NCBI GenBank assembly: GCA_004376375.1
Contig: SOJX01000026.1
Location: forward strand, 1 to 54,502
DNA length: 54,502 nucleotides
Origin: Planctomycetota bacterium
GTDB taxonomy: Bacteria > Planctomycetota > E44-bin39
Direction of reading: 5' to 3'
Part shown: positions 21,977-31,346 of the stretch, piece by piece
Numbering within the stretch: the stretch's first letter is position 1
How the letters are laid out: every line of letters begins with the position of its first letter
The notes under the pieces: model-generated
What the model was told of the DNA's origin: nothing
What the model saw: the letters and a program-made list of their open reading frames with translations, nothing else
Databases searched by the model: none
Program-made: the position numbers and the translations under genes

Positions 21977-23785
21977 ATGGCGCGTGAATCATCATCAGAC
22001 CACACCAGCGGAAGAGACGCTTTCAGGACGCCGATCTCGCGGTTCATCGTCTCGTCCGGTGCAGAGCGCCCGAGGGTCGAACAGGAATACGAGCCCGGAA
22101 GCACTATCGCGAACCGGTATCTGGTCGATAAAACGCTCGGCGTCGGCGGCATGTGCACCGTCTACCTCGTCGGCGACAAAACCAGGAAAGACAGGCCCGT
22201 CGCGCTGAAGCTCGTCGCGGGTGAGACGAATTCGGTAAGAATCGAGACGTTCCGCAACGAGTTCCGCATCCTTTCCCATCTCGAGCACGAGAACCTGATA
22301 CGCGTATTCGACTTCGGCGTGCTCGGCGCCGACGGCGGTTTCTATTACACGGCCGAATACATCGACGGCAAAGACCTCAGGGAGGCCGCGGCGGGCGTCC
22401 CGGAGGAGACGCTTGTCGATTATATCGTCCAGGCCTGCCGCGGACTGGAGTACGTCCATTCGCGCGGGTACATCCATTACGACGTCAAGTCGGGCAACAT
22501 CCTCGTAACCGGCGACGGCGTCGTCAAGCTCACTGACTTCGGCTTGAGCGCTCTTGCCGGGCGCGGCCTGGGCAAGCGAATACGGGGCACGCCCGCCTAC
22601 ACATCGCCCGAAATCATTATGATGGCGGACGTCGATGCGCGCGCGGACCTGTATTCCCTGGGCGTGACGCTGTACGAAATCGTTGCGGGAACGCAGCCGT
22701 TCCGCACCCGCGACCTGCACGACCTTTTCCACAAGCATGTTGCCGAAGCGCCGACCCCGCCGAGGTCCGTAAACCCGGACGTTCCCGAGTATCTCGAGCA
22801 GATTATCCTCCGGCTTCTCGCCAAGAACCCGGCCGACCGCTTCGGCAGCGCGAACGCCGTTATCGCGGAGCTGGCCAGGTTCGTGGAAGGCGAAATCGAG
22901 CTCCAGCCGGCGAGCTCGGTTGAGGGATATCTGCGGACGCCTCCCCTGTGCGGCCGCGAAAAAGAAATGAACCAGGCGGCCTTCGCTCTCGGGCAGCTCG
23001 GGAAAGGGAGCGGAAGGCATGTCGTAATCGAGGGCGTAAAGGGCATCGGGCGTACGCGCCTGCTGCGGGAAATATTCTACAGCGCACAGATCGAGGGATA
23101 TGCCGCGGTTTTCGGACGCGGTTCCGAGCCCGGGCTTTTCAGCAGCCTTGCCGACAGCCTGAAATCCTTTCCGCAGATCGAAAGCCTCGACCATCCCGGC
23201 TCTGAAGGCGGTGAAGACGGCCGAAGCGTTCCCGAAGGCGCGGCTGCGGCAAAATCCGCCTTGCCCGATGCGCTCGCCCGTATCATAGCGGCCTCGGAAC
23301 AGACTCCGGTCGTAATCTGCATAGACGACCTGCAGGACGCGGACACATACTCGCAAAAGGCGATAAAGCGGCTTTCCCAACTGCTTGCGACGTCCAGCGC
23401 GCCGCCACTGCTTTTGATTACTTCGTTTCGAAATGACGGCGGTTCGCCCGGAACTTACGCGCCCGGCGTTCTGAGGCTAAGCCTTGGCCCGCTCGACCGC
23501 GGGGAAATCGGAGAAGCCGTATCCAGGATGTTCGGCCAGTCGCGCGCTCCCGAGATATTCGTTTCGCGCCTTGCCGATTCGACCGGCGGCGTCCCTCATG
23601 CCGTGGTCGAGACAGTCCGGATGCTGGTGGCGTCGGGAAACATAACGCTGGTCGAGGGCAAGTGGCATTTCCGCGGCGGCGTAGAGGTTCGAGGTTCCCT
23701 CGTCGCTGGACGGGTTTTACGCCTCGCAGGTCGACGCGCTCGGCGGCCTTCTCCACAGATTTGCCCTCAACCTCGCGCTGCTTGA
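21977..23785 (+). CDS. 5' part of a frameshifted giant Ser/Thr kinase-sigma54 activator
   Basis: This fragment encodes a PknB-type kinase domain: glycine loop 'GVGGMCTVY', Lys in 'PVALK', catalytic 'HYDVKSGN' (a non-RD kinase with Tyr instead of Arg), 'TDFG', 'SPE'. It is followed by an Orc/AAA-16-like ATPase segment ('VVIEGVKGIGRTRLL', Walker A Lys replaced by Arg; 'VVICIDDLQDAD'). ATG 21977 matches the paralogue's N-terminus. After residue ~572 the frame leaves homology because of a 7-bp tandem duplication at 23684-23697, and the last ~30 residues are out-of-frame sequence. With one 7-bp unit removed, the whole locus 21977-27596 gives 1870 residues, close to the 1874 of the intact paralogue at 48603. 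Confidence 0.85.
   Translation: MARESSSDHTSGRDAFRTPISRFIVSSGAERPRVEQEYEPGSTIANRYLVDKTLGVGGMCTVYLVGDKTRKDRPVALKLVAGETNSVRIETFRNEFRILSHLEHENLIRVFDFGVLGADGGFYYTAEYIDGKDLREAAAGVPEETLVDYIVQACRGLEYVHSRGYIHYDVKSGNILVTGDGVVKLTDFGLSALAGRGLGKRIRGTPAYTSPEIIMMADVDARADLYSLGVTLYEIVAGTQPFRTRDLHDLFHKHVAEAPTPPRSVNPDVPEYLEQIILRLLAKNPADRFGSANAVIAELARFVEGEIELQPASSVEGYLRTPPLCGREKEMNQAAFALGQLGKGSGRHVVIEGVKGIGRTRLLREIFYSAQIEGYAAVFGRGSEPGLFSSLADSLKSFPQIESLDHPGSEGGEDGRSVPEGAAAAKSALPDALARIIAASEQTPVVICIDDLQDADTYSQKAIKRLSQLLATSSAPPLLLITSFRNDGGSPGTYAPGVLRLSLGPLDRGEIGEAVSRMFGQSRAPEIFVSRLADSTGGVPHAVVETVRMLVASGNITLVEGKWHFRGGVEVRGSLVAGRVLRLAGRRARRPSPQICPQPRAA
23684..23697. other. 7-bp tandem duplication causing a frameshift
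   Basis: GAGGTTC occurs twice in a row. Reading one copy restores 'GGVEVPSSLDGFYASQVDAL', which aligns with 'GGAEPFPIAPSLSGFYANQI' in the paralogue. The change is +1 relative to the frame. Confidence 0.9.
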
Positions 23786-23798
23786 CCGCCCCGCGTCG

Positions 23799-26700
23799 AT
23801 GACGGAAATCTCCGCGCTTCACAAGGAACCCCCGAAACGGATTGCAGCCGCGCTGGGCGACCTGGAGAAAAGGGGAATTATCAGCCGGCGCGAGGGGCGC
23901 GCCGTAATCGCAAACCAGGGCATTCGCGATGCGCTCCAGAATTCGCGTTCGCCCCAGACGATTAAGCGCAGGCACGGTGAAATCGCCGAAAAACTCGAGC
24001 GCCTCCGCGACCGCGGCCCGGGCGACCTCGAGCTCGCCAGGCATTTCCTGTTCGGTGGCATGAACAAAAAAGGCCTGCGTTACGGAGTTGCGGCAATCGA
24101 GAAGGAAGAAGTCGGCAACGACCGCGCGGCCCTCGGTCTGCTCGAGCGCATGCGCGAAGCGGCGGCCGGCGCGGCGCGTCCCGTACGCGCGGGAATTCTG
24201 TTCGCGCTGGCCCGGGCGCTAGGGACCGAAAGCAATCCTGAAGAAACGCTCGAGACTATCGACGAATACCGCCAGGCGGCCCCGAAGAAGGAGTCCGCCG
24301 CCCGCCGGGCGCAGATGGAGCGGTACGCAGCCGAGTGTTACGGCAGACTGAACCGCCCGGAGGACGCGGAGGAGTCCTGGAAGCTCGCGCTTTCGCTTGT
24401 GAAGGACGAGCCGGTCGAGTATCTGCGGACGCTGATGGCGTACGAGGAAACGCTGGAATCGCGCGGCCTTTTCGACAGGTGCGAAGAGCTGCTGATCGGG
24501 TCCGTCGACCGTGTTGAAGACCTGAAGCATTACGCCGCCTCCGAGTTCTGGGCCGCGCTCGCCCGTATCGCCATCAGGCAGGGCCGGGTGGACGACGTGA
24601 AGGAAAGGGCGGAAAAGGCGCTCGAGGTCGCCATCGAAGTCGGGGCCGGGGAGAACGCCAGCCTCGTAAATCTTCTGGCCGTGTATTATGAGGTCTCGGG
24701 AGACGCCGAGGAGGCGGAAAGCCAGTTCAGGCGCGCAAGACAACTCGCCGTCGAGCAGAATGACATGATGAGGCTGGCCAGCACCGACACGAACCTCGCG
24801 CGATTCTGTTTTCAGAAAGGGAACACGGACGAGGGGATTCAGTTCGCCCTCGAGGCGGAAAGCGTCTTCCGCCGCTACGCGGATTTCGAACACCTTTCGT
24901 TCGTTTATTACTTTATCGGTCAGGAGACGAGGCAGCGGGCCGGGTGCAGCGTCGCGCTCGACTATTTCAAGAAAGGCCTGGATTCGGCGCGGGCAGGGCA
25001 GAGCCGGATGATGGAGTTCAACCTGCTCAGCCTGCTCTCGGACGTGACGCGGCAGCAGGGGAACTACGGGGCCGCCCTGCGCTACGCCGATGAATGCGAT
25101 GAGCTCGTAAAACGCCACGGAATGCCGAAGACCGGCGGGACCGCCTGTATCCGCGCGGGAACGTATGCGCAGATCGGAAAAATATCCGAAGGTTTCGAGT
25201 GGGCGGATACCGCGCTCGGGATCGCCAGGACACTGGACAACGAGCTTGAAGTTCTTATTGCCCGTTACGCGACCAGCCACGTTGCCCTGGTCGCGGGCAG
25301 GTTCGGCTTCGGCCTCGAAAACTTGAACAAAATTCTGAGAGCCGCCGGCAACGTGAGTCAGGGCAACAGGTTCAACTTCAAGCTGCTGGCCGCGGAGTTC
25401 TACATCCTGCTGGGTCAGCTCAGGCGGGTGGAAAGGATTGTCGATGAGCTCGGGTCCGAAATGGACGCGGCGACCAGCCCGCTTGACCGCGCCGCGCTGA
25501 CGATGACGGCGGGCCGGGTAAAAATCCTGCGCAGGCAGTACCACGAAGCCGAAGAAGAGCTTCGAACCGCGAACCATCTGCTGAATCCGGACGTCAGCAT
25601 TCACGTTTACCTCCAGCTGCTTGCGGCGAGCTTCGAGCTCGAGCTTTACCGCGGCAATTCCGACGCCGCGTCGAAGCGGCTCGAAAAGATCAAATCCGTC
25701 CTCGATGAGATGCCCGACAGTTCCACTTATTTCCTTCTGCAGACCCGCCTGTTCGAGGCGCGGCTGGCGCTCCTGAACGGGGACCGCGAGCTGGCCTACC
25801 GGGAGTCGATGGCGGGGATGCACGAGGCGCGCGGCGCCGGTTACCGGCCCCTGCAGATGGAGCTGGCCAAAATCGCCGCCGGGACTTCGCGCGACAAAGA
25901 GGAATCGGAAAACCTGCGTGAAAGTCTTGAGAAACTGGCCGAAGAGCTTTCCGAAGGAATCGACGAAGAGATGCGCGATTCCGTCAGGAAGCATTTCCTG
26001 CTCCCGCCGGACCGGTTCCAGGCGGCCAAGCGCGTTTTCTCCGACTCAGAGGCCGCGGGCGAAAAGACCCAGGCCCTGCTCCAGCTAGCAATTTTTCTTG
26101 CCAGGGAAAACGATCCCCAGCGCGCGATAGACGCGGTGCTCGATGCCGCGTTTCAGATTTTTAATGTCGGGCGCGCTTTTCTTCTCGTTCGCGAGGAGGA
26201 AGGACTTTCCTTCGCCGGCAGTCGTTACGCAAAAGGGCTTACGCCCGAGCCGCCGGAGCGCCAGGTATCGAAATCGATAATCGACAGGGTTATCGAAACG
26301 GGCGAGCCGCTGTTCTCGGAACGGGCGGGCGACGATACTGTTTTTGCAGCCTTCCGGAGCGTGATAGACCTGGAACTGCTTTCCGTTCTTGCGGTGCCGG
26401 TGCGTATCGGCGGCGAAGTCAAGGGCTGCCTCTACCTCGACAACGCCGAAACTCCGGGAGCGTTCGGCGAAGAAGACAAGCGCCATGCCGTCTATCTCGC
26501 CGGCCTGACCGGCTCGATACTCGACAAGCAGATCGCGCTTGCGAACCTGAAGGAGACTTCGGAGTCGCTCCAGCTCCAGCTCGACCAGCAGTCGGCCGTC
26601 CTCGAGGTTATCCGCCGCGAGTTCGAGGAGGAGAAGAGCGGCAAACAGCGCGAATCCGGCCTCGAGGCGATTCTCGGTCGAAGCGACGTTATGCGGAAAA

Positions 26701-27596
26701 TCGTTTCCGATCTTCCAGGCATTGCTTCATCCAGCCTGCCGGTTCTTGTCACGGGCGAGAGCGGGACGGGAAAAGACCTCTTTGCGAAAGTGCTGCACAA
26801 TATCAGCGGGCGCGCCGAAGGCAGGTTCATTACCGTAAACTGCGGCAGCATCCCCGAGTCGCTTTTCAACTCCGAGTTCTTCGGCGTCGAGCGCGGCGCG
26901 TGCACCCGCGCCGACGAGTCGAAGCCCGGACTTATGGAGCTTGCCGACGGCGGCACGATTTACCTCGACGAAATCGCCGACCTCCCGAAACAGGCGCAGA
27001 ACGCGCTCGTGCGCGCCGTGGCCGAGGGCTCGATAAGGCGCGTCGGCGGACGCGAATCGATTCCCGTGAACGTGTGGATCGTCTCTTCCACCGCCCGCGA
27101 CCTGGGCGAGATGGTCGAGCAGGATCTGTTTAGAAGCGATTTGATGTATAAACTCAACGCCGTCGAGCTGAAGCTGCCGCCGCTGCGCGAGCGCAGGGAA
27201 GACGTCCCGATGCTGGCCGCGTATTTCCTGGCGGAGATCGCGGAAAAGAGCGACGGCCGGACGAAACCGCTTTCGCTCGCGGCGATGGAAAAAATCGAAA
27301 AGTATGTCTGGCCCGGCAACGTGCGGGAGCTTCAGAACGTGCTCGAGCGCGCATACATAATTTCAAAAAGAACGATAAGGCCCGAGCACCTTTCGCTCGA
27401 GAAGCCGGAAAATATTAAATTCCATCTGAAAATAAAAACGATGGAGGAAATGGAGCGGGAGCACATCCTTCAGACCCTCAAACAGCTCGGCGGCAAAATC
27501 CGCCAGACCGCCAGAGCCCTCAAAATCGGCCGCGAAACCCTTCGCCGGAAATTAAACAAATATCGTGAAGAAGGCTACCTTTCCGAAGAAGGATGA
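23799..27596 (+). CDS. 3' part of the frameshifted kinase-activator: TPR, GAF, sigma54 AAA+, HTH
   Basis: As an independent ORF from ATG 23799 it has 1265 residues. A winged-helix-like start is followed by TPR-type helices to about residue 690. A GAF domain lies at about 750-910 ('VFNVGRAFLLVREEEGLSFA' type, 'SVLAVPVRIGGEVKGCLYLD'). Then comes a sigma-54 AAA+ domain (about 945-1190) with Walker A GESGTGKD, and a C-terminal Fis-type HTH ('IRQTARALKIGRETLRRKLN'). The sigma-54 contact loop reads GACTRA (26895-26912) instead of GAFTGA, and 'ATNRD' is 'SSTARD', so transcription activation is doubtful. TGA ends the frame. The locus looks like a decaying paralogue, although both halves stay open over long distances. 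Confidence 0.8.
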   Translation: MTEISALHKEPPKRIAAALGDLEKRGIISRREGRAVIANQGIRDALQNSRSPQTIKRRHGEIAEKLERLRDRGPGDLELARHFLFGGMNKKGLRYGVAAIEKEEVGNDRAALGLLERMREAAAGAARPVRAGILFALARALGTESNPEETLETIDEYRQAAPKKESAARRAQMERYAAECYGRLNRPEDAEESWKLALSLVKDEPVEYLRTLMAYEETLESRGLFDRCEELLIGSVDRVEDLKHYAASEFWAALARIAIRQGRVDDVKERAEKALEVAIEVGAGENASLVNLLAVYYEVSGDAEEAESQFRRARQLAVEQNDMMRLASTDTNLARFCFQKGNTDEGIQFALEAESVFRRYADFEHLSFVYYFIGQETRQRAGCSVALDYFKKGLDSARAGQSRMMEFNLLSLLSDVTRQQGNYGAALRYADECDELVKRHGMPKTGGTACIRAGTYAQIGKISEGFEWADTALGIARTLDNELEVLIARYATSHVALVAGRFGFGLENLNKILRAAGNVSQGNRFNFKLLAAEFYILLGQLRRVERIVDELGSEMDAATSPLDRAALTMTAGRVKILRRQYHEAEEELRTANHLLNPDVSIHVYLQLLAASFELELYRGNSDAASKRLEKIKSVLDEMPDSSTYFLLQTRLFEARLALLNGDRELAYRESMAGMHEARGAGYRPLQMELAKIAAGTSRDKEESENLRESLEKLAEELSEGIDEEMRDSVRKHFLLPPDRFQAAKRVFSDSEAAGEKTQALLQLAIFLARENDPQRAIDAVLDAAFQIFNVGRAFLLVREEEGLSFAGSRYAKGLTPEPPERQVSKSIIDRVIETGEPLFSERAGDDTVFAAFRSVIDLELLSVLAVPVRIGGEVKGCLYLDNAETPGAFGEEDKRHAVYLAGLTGSILDKQIALANLKETSESLQLQLDQQSAVLEVIRREFEEEKSGKQRESGLEAILGRSDVMRKIVSDLPGIASSSLPVLVTGESGTGKDLFAKVLHNISGRAEGRFITVNCGSIPESLFNSEFFGVERGACTRADESKPGLMELADGGTIYLDEIADLPKQAQNALVRAVAEGSIRRVGGRESIPVNVWIVSSTARDLGEMVEQDLFRSDLMYKLNAVELKLPPLRERREDVPMLAAYFLAEIAEKSDGRTKPLSLAAMEKIEKYVWPGNVRELQNVLERAYIISKRTIRPEHLSLEKPENIKFHLKIKTMEEMEREHILQTLKQLGGKIRQTARALKIGRETLRRKLNKYREEGYLSEEG

Positions 27597-27660
27597 AAGG
27601 GGTAGGGGATACGGGATAAGGGATAAGGAATTTTCGATTTACGATTTCCGATTGTCGATT
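27597..27660. repeat. Heptad-like repeats (GGGATAAG / CGATTTA)
   Basis: Units of GGGATAAGGGATAAGG are followed by CGATTTACGATTTCCGATTGTCGATT, which keep a 7-bp period. Confidence 0.7.
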
Positions 27661-27671
27661 ATTTCTTTTAT

Positions 27672-27795
27672 CCGTCATTCTGGCGAAGGCCGGAATCCAG
27701 AATGTAGGGGCGAGGCGATGCCTCGCCCTATAATATCGGGCGACCCACCGGGTCGCCCCTACATTCTTGTCACTCCCGCCTCCACGGAAATGACG
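27672..27795. repeat. Composite nested palindrome with GTAGGGGC core
   Basis: Outer arms CGTCATT (27673-27679) and AATGACG (27789-27795) enclose a GGAATCCAG-type segment. Inside, GAATGTAGGGGCGA (27700-27713) pairs with TCGCCCCTACATTC (27753-27766). Inside that are two separate hairpins: GGGCGAGGC-GAT-GCCTCGCCC (27708-27728) and GGGCGACCC-ACC-GGGTCGCCC (27738-27758). The long and the two short folds exclude each other. Confidence 0.85.
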
Positions 27796-27798
27796 ACG

Positions 27799-29052
27799 TT
27801 ATTTCTTCTTCCCAACCTCTTTCCTCAAATCCGCTCCCCTCTTTGCGCCATAAGAAAGCATAACATTTATTGTTTCCGTGCGACAAGTAGTTGTGTACAA
27901 TTGGTCAAAAGGTGTTCCTCCAGAATTATCTAGCGCATTTATGTTTGCACCGCTCTCGATTAATAAATTAATAATAGATATGTTCTGCTCAAATGCGGCT
28001 TTGTGTAATGGTGTTTCTCCAGAATTATCTTTTGCATTAACATTAGCTCCTTTGCCTATTAGAATACTGACAGCGTTTTCCCATGCATTATTACATGCAA
28101 TTATTAGCGGAGTTGCGCCAAATGCCCCTTTAATATCTATTCGCGCTCCCGAATGGATTAATAAATCAAGAGTTTTAACATGTTCTTTATGTTCTTTACT
28201 TCCAGATCTGTTATTCAATAATTCATGGAAGGGAGTATCGCCTGAACGATTTCTTTTGTTAACATTTGCCCCCTTTTTAATGAGCATTTCCGCAACATCT
28301 TTTTTAGCATTAGAAACAGCTTCAAACAGAGGCGTATTATTGCTAATTGATTGAGCGTCTACTATTGCACCTTTTTCAATAAGTAATTGGGCAACTTCCA
28401 AATGTCCAGACTGTGAGGCCATAAATAACGGCGTACAGTTTTGCCAATCTTTGCTATCAACTGTCGCTTTTTTCTTTAGTAATAATTGCACAATATTTAA
28501 ATGACCACAATCAGATGCCAAATGTAACGGAGTAAAATTCCATTCACCCTTAGAATCAACATCAACTCCTTCATCGAGCAGTTTTCTAACATTATCAATA
28601 TTTCCCTTTGCAGACGCGCAATGTATTTCAAAACGTTTATTCGGGTGAGTCCTGAAATACTTTATAGATACTTCATTTCCAATGATATAAACGAGAGATA
28701 AAGCCAGTAGAACCAAGATACCTTTCCACCCAAGAAAAGATTTACCTATCTGAGCAAGTCTTGAAATTGGTATAGAATGTTCTTTCGGTTTGGAATATGC
28801 AACGAGCATATAGCGATTCAATACTAAGGAGAAAATAAATCCCCATAAGATACCTGCAAGCCCAAATATGACATAACTGATATTGAAAGAGTCATAATGC
28901 ATCCAGCAATACTTGCATACGGCATCTTTGTCTTCATAGTAGAGTGGGAAGAAACCAGCAAAGCCCTCTGCAACAAACACCCACACCGCGACCGAAAACA
29001 CCAGCACGTAAAAGTAGTGCCGCCTGCGGGAAATGAGAGAAGGAGGTTCCAT
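27799..29052 (-). CDS. Membrane-anchored ankyrin-repeat protein 1
   Basis: The protein has 417 residues. The N-terminus (1-125) has three to four membrane helices ('HYFYVLVFSVAVWVFVAEGF', 'NISYVIFGLAGILWGFIFSL', 'GWKGILVLLALSLVYIIGNE') and a CKYC pair. From about residue 140 to 410 there are eight to nine ankyrin repeats ('TPLHLASDCGHLNIVQLLLK', 'GETPLHKAAFEQNISIINLL'), predicted on the other side of the membrane. The ankyrin-coding DNA is visibly AT-richer than neighbouring genes, which suggests acquisition or different selection. The membrane part is closely related to the gene at 37631. No clear Shine-Dalgarno is seen. Function unknown. Confidence 0.85.
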   Translation of the reverse strand: MEPPSLISRRRHYFYVLVFSVAVWVFVAEGFAGFFPLYYEDKDAVCKYCWMHYDSFNISYVIFGLAGILWGFIFSLVLNRYMLVAYSKPKEHSIPISRLAQIGKSFLGWKGILVLLALSLVYIIGNEVSIKYFRTHPNKRFEIHCASAKGNIDNVRKLLDEGVDVDSKGEWNFTPLHLASDCGHLNIVQLLLKKKATVDSKDWQNCTPLFMASQSGHLEVAQLLIEKGAIVDAQSISNNTPLFEAVSNAKKDVAEMLIKKGANVNKRNRSGDTPFHELLNNRSGSKEHKEHVKTLDLLIHSGARIDIKGAFGATPLIIACNNAWENAVSILIGKGANVNAKDNSGETPLHKAAFEQNISIINLLIESGANINALDNSGGTPFDQLYTTTCRTETINVMLSYGAKRGADLRKEVGKKK

Positions 29053-29094
29053 ATACTAATATTCTACCCCGGCCCGCAACGAGCGCAAGGGCAA

Positions 29095-29137
29095 TCAAGA
29101 AGAAGTCCCGTGTCCCGCGTCCCGGGTCGTGGGTCAT
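29095..29137. repeat. Heptad repeat (GTCCCGN)n
   Basis: The units GTCCCGT, GTCCCGC, GTCCCGG and GTCGTGG are in register with a 7-bp period. The rest of 29053-29342 holds no gene that I can support. Confidence 0.8.
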
Positions 29138-29342
29138 ATTATATATGATTGAGTTTCATCCTTCAGCCTTCATACTTCGTTCTTTCTGCAAACTCAACTA
29201 TACAGATAAAAGTGGCCTCAGAATGGGGCATATCCGCCTGGTTGAAGTCAAAATTGCCCGCCCGTATGCAAAAAACAGGGTTTATTTGGCGTAATCCCTT
29301 GTATTTATGCGGGTTGCGCACCGGTTCTATAGGGCCGATTAT

Positions 29343-29358
29343 GGGCACAGGCATTGCT
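29343..29358 (+). promoter_or_regulatory. Sigma-54 promoter of the STAS-lipoprotein operon
   Basis: GGGCACAGGCATTGCT fits the -24/-12 consensus: GG, ten bases, GC, with GGCAC and TTGCT both intact. It ends 38 bp before the ATG at 29397. Confidence 0.75.
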
Positions 29359-29396
29359 ATTGTATATGTCAGCTTGAAATTATGAAAGGATTTCCA

Positions 29397-29675
29397 ATGA
29401 ATACAGCAGTAACCTTCGAATACCAGACAAACGGCAGCGTGAAGATGAAAGTCACGGGCAAGCTTATCGGACACAAGGCCCGCAACGGCCTCGATCTTCT
29501 CAAGAGCGTTGTCGAGCAGGGGCACCGCGATATTATTCTCGACCTCAGGGAATGCACGTCGACCGACTCGCTCGGCGATGCAATACTCGAATGGATTCAC
29601 ACGCAGAACGGCAGCCTGAGCGTCAACGTCATGAAATCGATTTTCAGCACCAACGTGATCAGCGCTTTCAACTAG
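29397..29675 (+). CDS. STAS-domain (anti-anti-sigma-like) protein
   Basis: The protein has 92 residues, one STAS domain. 'VKMKVTGKLIGHKARNGLDL' gives the first strand and helix, and 'RDIILDLRECTSTDSLGDAI' the central strand with a Ser in the place usually phosphorylated in SpoIIAA-like proteins. I chose ATG 29397, preceded by AAAGGA. It may report a partner-switch or act in envelope regulation. It is the first gene of a likely operon with three lipoproteins and sits behind a sigma-54 promoter. A role in regulating those neighbours is inference. Confidence 0.75.
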   Translation: MNTAVTFEYQTNGSVKMKVTGKLIGHKARNGLDLLKSVVEQGHRDIILDLRECTSTDSLGDAILEWIHTQNGSLSVNVMKSIFSTNVISAFN

Positions 29676-29686
29676 GAGGAAGGGAA

Positions 29687-30535
29687 ATGAAAAAGTATTT
29701 CACACTTATCGTTATTGCCGTTGCCTTCGGACTGATTGTTGCAACGCCCGGGTGCGGCGGCAGCCACAAGTCCGGCCGCAGCGGCGGCGGTTCCCCGGGC
29801 GGTGGCGGCACCGGAACCGGAACCGGCGGCGGCACCGGCGGTGGCGGCGGCGGTGGTGGCGGCGGAAACGTCAGCCTTCCTTTCGGAGGCTCGTCGGGCG
29901 GCACCGGTGGAAGCGGTTCGGGAAACGGTCTGACAACCTCGAGCGGTGTAAGCTACAACCTCATCGTCCCGTCTTCCTACGGCGAAGGCTCGCCGAACGA
30001 ATTCATGGTCGTCTACAGCGGTAACGAGGGTGTGGGAACGATGACCAGCAACCTTTACAGCATACCGACCCGGACCGGTACGTCTCATTACATATTCGCA
30101 GTCCTCGACGGGCCGACCTACGGCACCTCGGGCCAGCCCGGCTCCGACGTCCTCGACGAGGTCCGCGCTTCCTACAACATAAACAACGACATGACGTACT
30201 GCCTCGGCGAATCACGCGGCACAGGCGGAGCGGCGAACCTCGCCTTCGAGCTGCGACAGGACGTCTTCGCCGCCTACTGGGCAAACGATATTACGCAGGC
30301 AATAAGCGCGCACCATCCCGCGCAGACGGCATCGGAACTCGGCTTCGCGCCCTGGGGCAATGCCGGACCCGGCAGTCAGGTCGCTCTCGCGCAACAGGTC
30401 GTGCAGGAGATGCGCGACGCGGGATATCAGCTTCCCGACGATGCGCCGTACAGCGGTCCCGGTTACATGGATCACGGCTCGATCGACCAGTTGGAAGCCG
30501 CGCTCAGTTTCTTCGTCGGAAAATCACGCCAGTAA
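29687..30535 (+). CDS. Glycine-rich-tethered lipoprotein with alpha/beta-hydrolase domain
   Basis: The protein has 282 residues. The N-terminal signal ends 'VATPGC', a lipobox-like site with Cys22. A 60-residue Gly/Ser/Thr linker follows. The rest resembles an esterase of the alpha/beta-hydrolase fold: 'GVSYNLIVPSSYGEGSPNEF', nucleophile elbow GESRG (Ser176) and a C-terminal 'MDHGS' (His263). The acid residue is uncertain. Extracellular depolymerase/esterase activity on an ester polymer is plausible but not shown. GGAGGAAGGG precedes the start, 11 bp after the STAS gene. Confidence 0.75.
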   Translation: MKKYFTLIVIAVAFGLIVATPGCGGSHKSGRSGGGSPGGGGTGTGTGGGTGGGGGGGGGGNVSLPFGGSSGGTGGSGSGNGLTTSSGVSYNLIVPSSYGEGSPNEFMVVYSGNEGVGTMTSNLYSIPTRTGTSHYIFAVLDGPTYGTSGQPGSDVLDEVRASYNINNDMTYCLGESRGTGGAANLAFELRQDVFAAYWANDITQAISAHHPAQTASELGFAPWGNAGPGSQVALAQQVVQEMRDAGYQLPDDAPYSGPGYMDHGSIDQLEAALSFFVGKSRQ

Positions 30536-30564
30536 TTCAATAGCGAGGAACCAAGGAGGACACA

Positions 30565-31251
30565 ATGAAAAAGTCAACCATGCTCATCATCGTCATCGCG
30601 GCCTTTGCCCTGGCAATCGCCATGCCCGGATGCAGCAGCGGCAAGAAGTCGGGAAGCAGCGGCGGCGGCATCAGCGGCCCGGCAGGCGGCGGCGGAGGAA
30701 CCGGCGGCGGTGGTAACGGCGGCGGCGGTGGCGGGACAAACGGCGCGGCCACGGTCAGCGAAGGCTCGCAGTTCGCGACTTTCCAGGAAGGCGTGGATTA
30801 TCTGGCAAAAGGGCGCAGCTTTTATTACAGCCACGATCCTTACAAGGGCTGGCCGCCGAACATTGGTGAAGGAACCGGTCACACCAATCACACGTTCCCC
30901 GCAGCCTTCTCATGGGACGACGGGCTTGCACAGCGCGCCCAGGACGAGGCCGACCGCCTCGCGGGCGGCGGCTCTCCCAAAGGTACAAGCGTAAACGGTA
31001 TCGGCGGCGACTCGGCTTACAACCCCTTCTGGGTCGACGCTCTGAACACGGCGGACTGGATGATAAGCACAAAGGAAACCGACCACCATGTAACTTACGG
31101 CTGGGGCCTGTGCTGGGGCAACTACGTCGCCAAGTTTATGTGGCACTACCACGACTTCGGAGGCGACGGCCCGGTAATCACAAAATGGGGCGTGGGCGCG
31201 CACGACAACGGTGACGGCTCGACCTGGTGGGTGCTGCAGATGGCGCCGTAA
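30565..31251 (+). CDS. Glycine-rich-tethered CAP/SCP-like lipoprotein
   Basis: The protein has 228 residues. The signal ends 'AIAMPGC', followed by a Gly-rich tether to about residue 65. The globular part has 'FPAAFSWDDGLAQRAQDEAD', 'DHHVTYGWGLCWGNYVAKFM' and 'GVGAHDNGDGSTWWVLQM', which follow the order of CAP-superfamily elements (a helix with many Ala, then a GxG-Ala strand, then a final WW-V strand). CAP proteins are secreted and have diverse binding or protease-like roles. AAGGAGGACAC precedes the ATG. It is co-directional with the esterase-like and the second CAP gene. Confidence 0.65.
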   Translation: MKKSTMLIIVIAAFALAIAMPGCSSGKKSGSSGGGISGPAGGGGGTGGGGNGGGGGGTNGAATVSEGSQFATFQEGVDYLAKGRSFYYSHDPYKGWPPNIGEGTGHTNHTFPAAFSWDDGLAQRAQDEADRLAGGGSPKGTSVNGIGGDSAYNPFWVDALNTADWMISTKETDHHVTYGWGLCWGNYVAKFMWHYHDFGGDGPVITKWGVGAHDNGDGSTWWVLQMAP

Positions 31252-31346
31252 TTCTGACAGAAAACAAACGTAAGGATTTACATTCCACAGGTGCGGCGGG
31301 TTTCAGGATTCCTGGAACCTGTCGCTTATAAAAAGGAGAAGAACAA

